A stretch of DNA of 64,000 bases, taken from positions 1 to 64,000 of the forward strand of contig JAIBFA010000047.1 in assembly GCA_019459325.1 (NCBI GenBank), written 5' to 3'. The notes below the pieces were generated by a model that saw only the letters and a program-made list of their open reading frames with translations, ran no database searches and was not told the DNA's origin. Every line of letters begins with the position of its first letter. Position 1 is the first letter of the stretch. This DNA comes from Thiobacillus sp. Its GTDB lineage: Bacteria > Pseudomonadota > Gammaproteobacteria > Burkholderiales > Thiobacillaceae. This document shows, one piece after another, positions 1 to 10,426 of this stretch. The translations under genes were made by a program, and so were the position numbers.

Positions 1-185
1 AGTTTCTTTTTAATGAATTGGCGGCTGGTCGCGCACTACCTAAATGGTTTCCCAGAGAATCTTTTATTTTTTGTAATCGTTATTGGCGAGTGTGTACCCG
101 AATGGGGAAGGCCGTATTCTTACGCCGATAAAGCAGCAACGACTCCGCAGTACCCGCAAGGGGCACGCCGGATTCGTAGGGGGGA
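1..185. other. Non-coding left edge
   Basis: AT-richer stretch downstream of the minus-strand gene at 186-875. I see no convincing gene, RNA or strong terminator hairpin here. Confidence 0.4.
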
Positions 186-875
186 TCAGGAACGCAGGCG
201 TTCGCTCTGCCGTTTGAGCGAATCGGCCAGCGCGTCCAGAATGCCGCTCGCCACCTGGGACAGACGCTCGGTAGCCGTGCTGGCCGATTCGCTCAAGCCG
301 GCGCGCCCCGCCTTGCTGCCGGCTTTGACGCCACCCGCCAACTGCTGCAGCGCTTCCCGCGCCTGCTCGCCGGTGCGGGAACCGCTATATTTCAGGTGGT
401 CGATCAAATAGCCAAGCTCCTCTTTCAGCTTGTCGCCGGACTGGCTGGCGGTCTGCTTGAGGCTGTCGACAAGCTGCGTCTCCAGGTCGCGCAGTTGCTC
501 CAGGCTGGCTTTCAGTTCGTTGTCCTTGAACGCCTTTCCCTGTGCGGCGGCTTCCTGCAAGGCGTAGGAAGCCGCCTGCGCAGCACTGCCGACGGCCGTA
601 TCGATGCCGGTCATGGCCTGCTTGAGGCCGTCCTTCATCTCGCCGCCGCGCGCGGCCAGCCCGCTGCCTACCCCTGAGGTGATGGCGCCGACGATTTCGC
701 CGAGGTTTTGCAGCGCCAGGCGGCGTTCGTGCAGCGCACGCGCGGTTAGTTCGCGTACCCGCTCATACAGATCGGGCTCGGACGCCGCAGCCGCGGCTTC
801 GTCGTGCAATTGCTTGAGCTGCGCTTTTTCGAGGATACTGGTTTCACTGTCAGGAAGAGATGGGGCGTCATGCAT
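186..875 (-). CDS. Alanine-rich helical protein (DUF6781-like)
   Basis: A 229-residue protein with no signal peptide, predicted almost entirely helical. The N-terminal third has a RVRELTARALHE segment and a glycine-rich GVGSGLAARG patch. The rest is amphipathic heptad-like helix rich in Ala, Gln, Glu and Lys, reminiscent of phasins and of the DUF6781 family; the assignment is from memory of the family pattern. I start at the ATG at 875 because the open frame further upstream overlaps the divergent peptidase gene on the other strand and has no family-like content. The 75-bp gap to that divergent gene must hold both promoters. Function is not known. Confidence 0.7.
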   Translation of the reverse strand: MHDAPSLPDSETSILEKAQLKQLHDEAAAAASEPDLYERVRELTARALHERRLALQNLGEIVGAITSGVGSGLAARGGEMKDGLKQAMTGIDTAVGSAAQAASYALQEAAAQGKAFKDNELKASLEQLRDLETQLVDSLKQTASQSGDKLKEELGYLIDHLKYSGSRTGEQAREALQQLAGGVKAGSKAGRAGLSESASTATERLSQVASGILDALADSLKRQSERLRS

Positions 876-950
876 GATGCAATCCTCAGGGTCAAGATTC
901 GCCGGATTTGGCCGTTTTTCCTGCTTAACTATAGAGCAGATTGTTAGCCC

Positions 951-1430
951 ATGAAGCCTGCCCTGCTGCTGTCCCTGTTGGCGTTTCTGTTGGCGTTGCC
1001 CGCCTGCGCCAACACCCCGCCCGAAGACATCCCGATGTATGCCGTCAGCCTGATAGGCAGCCCGTATCGCCTTGGCGGAATTTCGCCCGAAACCGGACTC
1101 GATTGCAGCGGCTTTGTCGGCCATGTATTCAGGCAGACAATCGGCATCGTGCTGCCGCGCGACAGCCATGCGATCAGCAAAGCCGCGCAGCCATTGGCTA
1201 AAACCGAACTCTTGCCGGGAGATCTGGTCTTCTTCAACACCCTCAACCGCGCATTTTCCCATGTCGGCATTTATCTGGGCGATGACCGTTTTGTGCATGC
1301 CCCGAGCAGCCGCTCGGGTGCGGTCATGGTCTCCAACCTCAACGACCGCTACTGGCGTGAACGCTTTGACGGCGCAGGGCGCGTCACGCCCCCGGATCAT
1401 GCCCACCCCCCCGAAATGGTGTCCGACTAG
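951..1430 (+). CDS. NlpC/P60 (C40) cell-wall endopeptidase
   Basis: A 159-residue exported cysteine peptidase expected to cut gamma-D-Glu-meso-DAP bonds in peptidoglycan. Residues 1-20 are a signal peptide; Cys19 in LPAC could make it a lipoprotein. The catalytic Cys52 lies in GLDCSGFV and the catalytic His104 in FSHVGIYLG, both typical of C40 enzymes; His116 is a candidate third residue. Length fits a single-domain member. The next gene overlaps its 3' end, so the two are probably co-transcribed. Confidence 0.9.
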   Translation: MKPALLLSLLAFLLALPACANTPPEDIPMYAVSLIGSPYRLGGISPETGLDCSGFVGHVFRQTIGIVLPRDSHAISKAAQPLAKTELLPGDLVFFNTLNRAFSHVGIYLGDDRFVHAPSSRSGAVMVSNLNDRYWRERFDGAGRVTPPDHAHPPEMVSD

Positions 1431-2079
1431 TTCCGGCCCACGCCCGATCCGGTACGGCCTGCTGGGGGCTGCAATTCTGTGTGCGGGCCTGGCACATGCC
1501 GCGCAGGATCTCGTTTTTGAAAGCGCAGATGCCGTCAACGAGGGGGCATTGCACTTCCTTGAAACGCTGCCCGCCAAGCCCGTTCACCATCACCAGAACC
1601 ACATCCGCATCGAGACCGACAGCCTGGCTTCCGGCTGGGTCGGCCTGTCGCAATGTCACGACCATCTCGATGCCGTACCCAGCACGCAAATCACCTTTCG
1701 CGAGGGTTTCGTGCGCGACCTCCGGGTGGATGCCTTTACCCATATCAAGGATGCGTGGATCGAAGGCGCCAGCGTGCAATTGCGTCATGTCGAGCCGGGG
1801 GCGCGCCTGTGTCTCTCCGCGCAAATCCGCGCGCTGCGCAACACCGGCAATGGCTATTTCAACCTGATCAACGGCCCTTATATGCGCAAGTTCCTGGATG
1901 GCTATTACCCCATGCGGGTTACGCTGGCGATTGACTATCCGGCACAGTCGCTGACCCTGATCGACATCTCGCCACCGGCACAGGCCGGATTGGACATCGT
2001 CGAGCAGCCAGGCACCATCCGGGTGGAAGCGGTGTTCGAGGGCGAACTGCAAACCATGATCCAGTTCGAGCGAAACTGA
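1399..2079 (+). CDS. Exported hypothetical protein
   Basis: A 226-residue protein of unknown function. The only ATG in frame upstream of the hydrophobic leader is at 1399, giving a 32-bp overlap with the peptidase gene. Around residues 19-35 there is a hydrophobic segment ending in a LAHAAQD-type signal peptidase site, so the mature protein (about 190 residues) is probably periplasmic. It contains two cysteines likely to pair and mixed beta-type sequence. No family is recognised. Confidence 0.7.
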   Translation: MPTPPKWCPTSSGPRPIRYGLLGAAILCAGLAHAAQDLVFESADAVNEGALHFLETLPAKPVHHHQNHIRIETDSLASGWVGLSQCHDHLDAVPSTQITFREGFVRDLRVDAFTHIKDAWIEGASVQLRHVEPGARLCLSAQIRALRNTGNGYFNLINGPYMRKFLDGYYPMRVTLAIDYPAQSLTLIDISPPAQAGLDIVEQPGTIRVEAVFEGELQTMIQFERN

Positions 2080-2107
2080 CGGCCCGTTATTTTTTTTGCC
2101 CCAGTAT

Positions 2108-2122
2108 TGATAACGGTTATCA
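2108..2122. promoter_or_regulatory. Fur box upstream of the iron transporter
   Basis: A perfect 7-1-7 inverted repeat, TGATAAC-G-GTTATCA, matches the Fur consensus TGATAATnATTATCA at 12 of 14 arm positions. It lies 47 bp before the start codon of the iron-binding protein gene. Iron-replete Fur is expected to repress the operon. Confidence 0.85.
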
Positions 2123-2169
2123 TTTGCAGTACGATTCGCAAACACTTACTACTTGAGGATCAACCAGAC

Positions 2170-3177
2170 ATGAAACCGACCAAACTGATTGCCGCACTGG
2201 CCCTTGTTGCGTCCGCCCTGCCCGCGCTGGCGGAAGAGGTGGTGGTGTATTCCGCGCGCAACGAACAGCTGATCAAGCCGCTGTTCGACGCCTATACCCG
2301 CGACACCGGGGTGCAGATCAAGTTCATCACCGACAAGGAAGGCCCGCTGATGGCGCGCCTCAAAGCCGAGGGCAAGAACACCCCGGCGGATGTCCTGCTG
2401 ACGGTGGATGCGGGCAACCTGTGGCAGGCGTCGGAAGAAGGACTGCTACGCCCGATTCGCTCGGAAACCCTGCAGGCCAACGTGCCGGCTCACCTGCGCG
2501 ACCCCGCCAACGAGTGGTTCGGCCTGTCGGTGCGCGCCCGCACGATGGTCTACAACACCGGCAAGGTGAAACCGGCCGACCTGTCGACCTACGAAGACCT
2601 GGCCAGCCCGAAATGGAAAGGCCGGCTGTGCCTGCGCACCTCGAAGAAGGTCTACAACCAGAGCCTGGTGGCGATGATGATCACCGAATACGGCGAAGGC
2701 AAAACTGAAGACATCGTCACCGGCTGGATCGGCAACCTGGCGACCTCGCCCTTCCCCGACGACACCAAGGCGATGGAAGCCGTGGCCGCCGGGCAATGCG
2801 ACGTCACCCTGGTCAACACCTATTACTTCGGCCGCCTGATGGAGAAAACCCCCAATCTGCCGCTGGCGATATTCTGGCCGAACCAGAACCTCAAGAACAA
2901 GGCGTCTGGCGTACATGTCAACATCTCCGGTGCAGGCGTCACCCGCCATGCCAAAAACCCGGCCGGCGCGCAGAAGCTGATCGAGTGGCTTTCGTCGGAC
3001 AAGGCCCAGAACCTGTTCGCCGACGTCAACCTGGAATACCCGGTCAACCCGAAAGTGGCGCCCGACAAGTCCGTGGCGGCCTGGGGCAGCTTCAGGCAGA
3101 ACCTCATCAACGTTAAAGAGGCTGGCAGCCTGCAGATCAAGGCCGTAAAATTGATGGATCGCGCTGGCTACAAATAA
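2170..3177 (+). CDS. fbpA: Ferric-iron ABC transporter substrate-binding protein
   Basis: A 335-residue periplasmic binding protein of the FbpA/FutA1 family. It has a cleavable signal peptide (residues 1-22, ending ALPALA before [11 protein letters not shown]). Typical family segments follow: [16 protein letters not shown] at the mature N-terminus, the [12 protein letters not shown] strand, and a [11 protein letters not shown] segment with the tandem tyrosines that ligate Fe3+. The ATG at 2170 follows a GAGGAT ribosome-binding sequence. A Fur box lies just upstream and the permease and ATPase genes follow, completing an iron importer. A strong terminator 40 bp after the stop would make the binding protein more abundant than the membrane parts. 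Confidence 0.93.
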   Translation: MKPTKLIAALALVASALPALAEEVVVYSARNEQLIKPLFDAYTRDTGVQIKFITDKEGPLMARLKAEGKNTPADVLLTVDAGNLWQASEEGLLRPIRSETLQANVPAHLRDPANEWFGLSVRARTMVYNTGKVKPADLSTYEDLASPKWKGRLCLRTSKKVYNQSLVAMMITEYGEGKTEDIVTGWIGNLATSPFPDDTKAMEAVAAGQCDVTLVNTYYFGRLMEKTPNLPLAIFWPNQNLKNKASGVHVNISGAGVTRHAKNPAGAQKLIEWLSSDKAQNLFADVNLEYPVNPKVAPDKSVAAWGSFRQNLINVKEAGSLQIKAVKLMDRAGYK

Positions 3178-3192
3178 TTTAAGTGATCCACC

Positions 3193-4863
3193 TTGTCCGC
3201 TAACGCTGCTGCTCCAGCAAAAACGCCCTCAGCGGGCGTTTTTGTTTTACCTGTCCGCCGTCCTGGCGGCTGGATGCTGTTTGCCCTGGCGGTGGCCGCG
3301 CTGGTACTGGTGCCGGTCGTCGTCACCTTCTCGTCGTTCGCCCAGGTCGAGGGCGACATCTTCGCCCACCTGACCGAATTTGTGCTGCCTGAACTGGTGG
3401 GCAACACGCTCTGGCTTGTAGTCGGCGTGGCCATTGGCGTCAGCGTGCTGGGCGTCTCGCTGGCCTGGCTGGTGGCGATGTGCGAATTTCCAGGGCGCCG
3501 CCTGTTCGGCTGGGCGCTGCTGCTGCCGATGGCCCTGCCCGCCTACGTCACGGCCTTCGTCGCGATCGGCCTGCTGGATTTCACCGGGCCGCTGCAAACC
3601 TGGCTGCGCGAGGCCTGGGGCATCACCGGGCTGCCGGAAATCCGCTCGCGCGGCGGCGTCATCCTGGTCATGTCGCTGGCGCTCTATCCCTACGTCTACT
3701 TGATCGCAAAAAATGCTTTCGCGACGCAGGGTGCGATTGCGCTGGAAGCGGCGCAATCGCTCGGCCTGTCGCGCACGCAAGGCTTCTTCCGGGTGGCGCT
3801 GCCGATGGCGCGGCCGTGGATCGCCGCCGGCTTGATGCTGGCGCTGATGGAAACGCTGGCCGATTTCGGCACCATGGCGATCTTCAACTACGATACCTTC
3901 ACCACCGCGATCTACAAGGCCTGGTACAGCCTGTTCTCGCTGGCGGCGGCGGCGCAGCTCGCCTCGATCCTGATCCTGTTCGTGCTGGTTGCCGTGGTGT
4001 TCGAGCAGCGCTCGCGCACCCGGATGCGTTACGGCGCGGTGGGCCGCAGCGCCGCGCAGCGCCGCATCCAGCTGTCGCCGGCGCTGGCCGGGCTGGCCTT
4101 CGTGTACGCCGGGACGGTGCTGGCGGTCGCCTTCCTGATTCCGGTCACGCAACTGGTGCTGTGGACGCGCGAAGTCATCGCCACCGACCTCGATGCCCGC
4201 TACTGGACGTTTGCCTGGCATTCGGTGCTGCTGGCCGGCCTCGGCGCGCTGATGGTGGTGGCAGTGGCCCTGCTGCTCGCCTACGCCGGGCGCCAGCGCC
4301 CCGGCACCGCGATGATGTGGACGCAGCGGCTGGCCACCATCGGCTACGCCTTCCCCGGCGCGGTGCTGGCGGTGGGCCTGTTTATCCCGGTGGCAGCGCT
4401 GGACAACTGGCTGATCGACGCGGGGCGCGCCTGGTTCGGCTTCGAAGGCACCGAAATCCTCAAGGGCACGCTGCTGGTGATGCTGCTGGCCTATCTGGTG
4501 CGCTTTCTCGCGGTCGGCTTCGGCCCCGTCGACAGCGGGCTGCACCGCATCACCCGCAACATCGACGAAGCTGCGCGCAATCTTGGCACCGGCGCCGCCG
4601 GCTTGCTGACGCAAGTGCATCTGCCGCTGCTGCGCGCCAGTCTGCTCACCGCGGCGACGTTCGCCTTCGTCGACATCATGAAGGAAATGCCGATCACCCT
4701 GATGACCCGTCCGTTCGGCTGGGACACGCTGGCAGTGCGGGTGTTCGAGATGACCTCGGAAGGCGAATGGGAGCGCGCCGCGCTGCCTTCGCTCGCCATT
4801 GTCATTGCCGGTATCATCCCCATCATCCTTCTGACCTGGCGCGGCGCGCATTCCCATGGCTGA
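3193..4863 (+). CDS. fbpB: Ferric-iron ABC transporter permease
   Basis: A 556-residue double-domain permease (about 12 membrane segments) of the FbpB/SfuB type that moves Fe3+ across the inner membrane. Each half carries the ABC-contact EAA loop: LEAAQSLGLSRTQGF in the first and DEAARNLGTGAAGLL in the second. The start is uncertain. The TTG at 3193 gives an N-terminus interrupted at DNA level by the terminator hairpin, while the ATG at 3274 would skip it but sits immediately before the first membrane helix. The 3' end is 5 bp from the ATPase gene. Confidence 0.9.
   Translation: MSANAAAPAKTPSAGVFVLPVRRPGGWMLFALAVAALVLVPVVVTFSSFAQVEGDIFAHLTEFVLPELVGNTLWLVVGVAIGVSVLGVSLAWLVAMCEFPGRRLFGWALLLPMALPAYVTAFVAIGLLDFTGPLQTWLREAWGITGLPEIRSRGGVILVMSLALYPYVYLIAKNAFATQGAIALEAAQSLGLSRTQGFFRVALPMARPWIAAGLMLALMETLADFGTMAIFNYDTFTTAIYKAWYSLFSLAAAAQLASILILFVLVAVVFEQRSRTRMRYGAVGRSAAQRRIQLSPALAGLAFVYAGTVLAVAFLIPVTQLVLWTREVIATDLDARYWTFAWHSVLLAGLGALMVVAVALLLAYAGRQRPGTAMMWTQRLATIGYAFPGAVLAVGLFIPVAALDNWLIDAGRAWFGFEGTEILKGTLLVMLLAYLVRFLAVGFGPVDSGLHRITRNIDEAARNLGTGAAGLLTQVHLPLLRASLLTAATFAFVDIMKEMPITLMTRPFGWDTLAVRVFEMTSEGEWERAALPSLAIVIAGIIPIILLTWRGAHSHG
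3219..3248 (+). terminator. Rho-independent terminator after fbpA
   Basis: A perfect 10-bp stem (AAAAACGCCC / GGGCGTTTTT) with a 5-nt loop, followed by a T-rich run. It falls inside the first codons of the permease frame if that gene starts at the TTG at 3193. Partial read-through would set a binding-protein to permease ratio. Confidence 0.8.
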
Positions 4864-4868
4864 GTCCA

Positions 4869-5936
4869 ATGGCTGAACTGATCCTCGATTCCGTCTCGCA
4901 GTCGTATGCCGAACGGCAGATCATCGCCGACCTCTCCTTCACCCTGCCCGAAGGCGCGATCGGCTGCCTGCTCGGCCCCTCCGGCTGCGGCAAGACCACG
5001 GCGCTGCGCTGCATTTCCGGCTTCGAACCGATCCAGAGCGGCGAGATCCGCATCGGCGGCGAGGTCGTCAGCCGCCCCGGCTGGATGCTGGCCGCCGAAA
5101 AGCGCCGCGTCGGCATGGTGTTCCAGGACTACGCCCTGTTCCCGCACCTGACGGTGGCGAAGAACGTCGGCTTCGGCCTGCGCGGCAAGTCGGCTGCCGA
5201 AAAACAGGCGCGCATCGACGAACTGCTGGGGCTGGTCGGGCTGGCCGGCCACGCCAATCAGTATCCGCACCAGCTCTCCGGCGGCCAGCAGCAGCGCGTG
5301 GCGCTGGCTCGCGCGCTGGCGCCGCGCCCGCGCCTGATCCTGATGGACGAGCCGTTCTCCAACCTTGACGTCGAGCTGCGCGAGCGCCTGTCGCTCGAAG
5401 TGCGCGACATCCTGAAACGCGAGGCCACCACCGCGCTCATCGTCACCCACGACCAGCACGAGGCCTTCTCGCTGGCCGACTGGGTCGGGGTGATGCACCA
5501 GGGCCGTATCCAGCAGTGGGACACGCCCTACAACCTGTATCACGAGCCGGCCAACCGCTTCGTCGCCGACTTCGTCGGCCAGGGCGCGCTGGTCACCGGC
5601 GAGGTGATCAACGACCACCAGGTGGAAATCGAGCTTGGCGTGCTCGACGGCCACATCCCGGTCGAGTGCGACGCCAGCGGCTGCGACGAATGCGTGCGCA
5701 ACTGCCGTGTCGACGTGCTGCTGCGGCCCGACGACATCATCCACGACGACGACAGCCTGCTGCTGGCCGAAGTCGAGAACAAGGCCTTTCGCGGCGCCGA
5801 ATTTCTCTACACCCTGAAGCTGCCGAGCGGCCAGCGCGCGCTGTCCCTGGTGCCCTCTCACCACAACCACGCCATCGGCGAAAAGATCGGCATCAAGCTG
5901 GCGGTCGATCACGTCGTGGCGTTTCGCCGCGAATAA
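4869..5936 (+). CDS. fbpC: Ferric-iron ABC transporter ATP-binding protein
   Basis: A 355-residue ATPase that powers the FbpAB importer. It has Walker A GPSGCGKTT (about residues 36-44), the Q-loop FQDYALFPH, signature LSGGQQQR, Walker B LILMDEPFS and the switch histidine in VTHDQHE. The C-terminal third is a TOBE-like regulatory region. Unusually it holds a cysteine cluster at residues 267, 272, 275 and 279 (CX4CX2CX3C), just before VDVLLRPDDI. That spacing could bind iron, zinc or an Fe-S cluster. The gene follows the permease by 5 bp and should be in the same Fur-controlled operon. Confidence 0.93.
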   Translation: MAELILDSVSQSYAERQIIADLSFTLPEGAIGCLLGPSGCGKTTALRCISGFEPIQSGEIRIGGEVVSRPGWMLAAEKRRVGMVFQDYALFPHLTVAKNVGFGLRGKSAAEKQARIDELLGLVGLAGHANQYPHQLSGGQQQRVALARALAPRPRLILMDEPFSNLDVELRERLSLEVRDILKREATTALIVTHDQHEAFSLADWVGVMHQGRIQQWDTPYNLYHEPANRFVADFVGQGALVTGEVINDHQVEIELGVLDGHIPVECDASGCDECVRNCRVDVLLRPDDIIHDDDSLLLAEVENKAFRGAEFLYTLKLPSGQRALSLVPSHHNHAIGEKIGIKLAVDHVVAFRRE

Positions 5937-5941
5937 CGCCC

Positions 5942-8476
<2,535 letters not shown>

Positions 8477-8528
8477 CGCCCGCATTACGGCGCGTAGGAT
8501 GAAGACATTCCCGTTCGGAAGGCACGTC

Positions 8529-9236
8529 ATGATGCGCACTCTTTCATTCGTTCTTGCCTGGTTTTGCTGCCTGCCGGCATTCGCTGCCGATGCGCCCGCA
8601 ACGCCCCCTGCGCAAGCCCCCGCCAAAGACTGGCTCGATGTCACGCCCACCCCCTATGGCCCCATGTTGATCCAGCAGGGGGCGCCGCCGCCCTACCGCG
8701 ACTACCAGATGAGCCGCGTGCTGACGCCGGAGGAAAGGAAGCTCTGGCGTGAAACGGCCATGCCGGCGATGGCCAATTTGGCGCAGATGGATGCGCGCGA
8801 GGTGGTCAACCATTTCGCCATCAAATACCAGGCGAAACCCGGCGTCAGCTTCGACGAGGTGGTCGAATCGATGATGCTGCGCGCCAACCAGCTCAACCTG
8901 AAGTTCGTCGGCAGCAACCTGATATGGAAGGATTTCCAGACCGTGCTCGGCGATGCCCAGGCACCGCGGGTCGAGGTGTTCAGCTTCTGCGACATCGCCA
9001 TCGGCCGCGCGCTGCTGAAAATCATTCCGGAAATGGTGGTGTTCCTGCCTTGCCGCATTGCGGTCATGGAAGACGGCGACAAGCACATCTGGGTACTGAT
9101 GATGGACTGGGACATGACCTGGCTCGACATGGCCGGCAAGAAGATCGGCATGACGCCGGAGCTGCGCCGCGGCGTGCTGGAAATCCGTGAAAAAATGGAC
9201 AACGTGATGCGCAGCGGCGCCGCCGGCGAGCTATAA
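8529..9236 (+). CDS. Exported DUF302-like protein
   Basis: A 235-residue protein. I prefer the ATG at 8529, which follows a GGAAGG ribosome-binding sequence and gives a normal signal peptide (MMRTLSFVLAWFCCLPAFAA); an ATG at 8499 is possible. The C-terminal half has the pattern VEVFSFCDIAIGRALLKI, then LPCRIAVMEDG, which resembles the DUF302 fold. Members often occur beside sulfur or iron functions, but a biochemical role is not established. A proline-rich linker follows the signal peptide. Confidence 0.75.
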   Translation: MMRTLSFVLAWFCCLPAFAADAPATPPAQAPAKDWLDVTPTPYGPMLIQQGAPPPYRDYQMSRVLTPEERKLWRETAMPAMANLAQMDAREVVNHFAIKYQAKPGVSFDEVVESMMLRANQLNLKFVGSNLIWKDFQTVLGDAQAPRVEVFSFCDIAIGRALLKIIPEMVVFLPCRIAVMEDGDKHIWVLMMDWDMTWLDMAGKKIGMTPELRRGVLEIREKMDNVMRSGAAGEL

Positions 9237-9327
9237 GCGCCGCGCCGCGCCACCCAAAAAACCTGAATGCCCGCCGCCGCGGCGGGATGGCACCATACGG
9301 GATTCACTTCCGTCGTGTCCGCACCGC

Positions 9328-10362
9328 ATGTCCCTGCCTCCCTCCCCGTTCACCTCGTCGGCCGCGCTGGAACAAGGCTTTGCCGGCGGACTCGTCCAAA
9401 TGCTGGAGAACCACACCGGCCTCGGCGTGCACATCCTCGTGCTGGCCAATGCTGCCTTCGATGCGGGTCTATGGGCACGCCTATCGCCCGCATTGGCCGC
9501 GCATCATGCCAAACTTGCCGCCGCCATCGCCGACACGCTCAGGCGCGGCCACACACTGGACGAGCCGGACGACGACGTGCTGGTTTTTCTCAAGCTGCAT
9601 GCCATCGGTCCCGAACACGTGAAAAGGCTGGAAAGCCGCCGCGCCGGCCCCTGGGACGTGATGTTCAACCCCATCCGCGCCCTGCGCCCTCCACGCACCA
9701 GCGGGATGAAATTCGAAAGCCTGCTGCGCCCCTTCGACCCGGCCGGCTTCCATTTCAACAAGCCCTTCCTCGCCAAGGAAATCCTGTGGGAAGGCGAACT
9801 TGCCGGCAAGCCGACGCGCCTGCTCTACAACAAGTTCCCCTTCGCCCGCCTGCACGGCCTGCTGGCGCCGGAACCGGCACGCGAGCTGCCGCAATGTCTC
9901 ACCCCGGAACTGCACGGCTGGGCCTGGGACCTTTGTGCGGAATCCGGCGTGCCCGGCCTCTGCCTGGGCTACAACAGCCTGGGCGCCGGCGCATCGGTCA
10001 ACCACCTGCACTTCCAGAGCTTCGTGCCGGCGAGCCCCCCGCCGATGCTGGATGACAGCTTTGCCCACAACGGCGGCGCCCGGCCCTACCCGCTGCCCTG
10101 CCAGCGCTTCACCGACCCCGCCGAAGCCTGGTTCGAGCTCGACCGGCTGCACCAGCACAACACACCCTACAACCTCATCTACAGCAGCGACTGCGTCCAC
10201 CTCGTCGCCCGCGTCCCGCAGGACAGCGCAAAATTGAGTTCGCAGTCGCGTGGCTACGGCTGGAGCGAAATGGCCGGCGCCCTCACCCTGTTCAGCCGGG
10301 ATGCATTTGAAGGTCTGAGCGCTGCGGAGTTTGAGATGCAACTGGCGAGCTTCGCGACTTGA
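9328..10362 (+). CDS. HIT-superfamily nucleotidyltransferase/phosphorylase-like protein
   Basis: A 344-residue cytoplasmic protein. Near residue 228 is NHLHFQSF, an H-x-H-x-Q motif as in the GalT/Ap4A-phosphorylase/GDP-hexose phosphorylase branch of the HIT superfamily, where the second histidine forms a nucleotidyl intermediate. Upstream YNKFPFARLHGLL resembles the substrate-binding strand that precedes the motif in that branch. It stands alone, convergent with the next gene. Substrate cannot be told from sequence; a nucleotide-sugar or dinucleotide phosphorylase is my best inference. Confidence 0.75.
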   Translation: MSLPPSPFTSSAALEQGFAGGLVQMLENHTGLGVHILVLANAAFDAGLWARLSPALAAHHAKLAAAIADTLRRGHTLDEPDDDVLVFLKLHAIGPEHVKRLESRRAGPWDVMFNPIRALRPPRTSGMKFESLLRPFDPAGFHFNKPFLAKEILWEGELAGKPTRLLYNKFPFARLHGLLAPEPARELPQCLTPELHGWAWDLCAESGVPGLCLGYNSLGAGASVNHLHFQSFVPASPPPMLDDSFAHNGGARPYPLPCQRFTDPAEAWFELDRLHQHNTPYNLIYSSDCVHLVARVPQDSAKLSSQSRGYGWSEMAGALTLFSRDAFEGLSAAEFEMQLASFAT

Positions 10363-10426
10363 TCCCGGAGAGGATTTCAAACTTCGGCGCTGCCACCCCA
10401 CGGACAGACCAAAACGACAGCGCGGT

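Noticed and set aside
3247..4869. 540-codon open frame on the minus strand opposite the permease
   Set aside because: Its translation is rich in Gln, His and Arg with no domain, typical of the antisense of GC-rich coding sequence; the plus-strand permease is clear.
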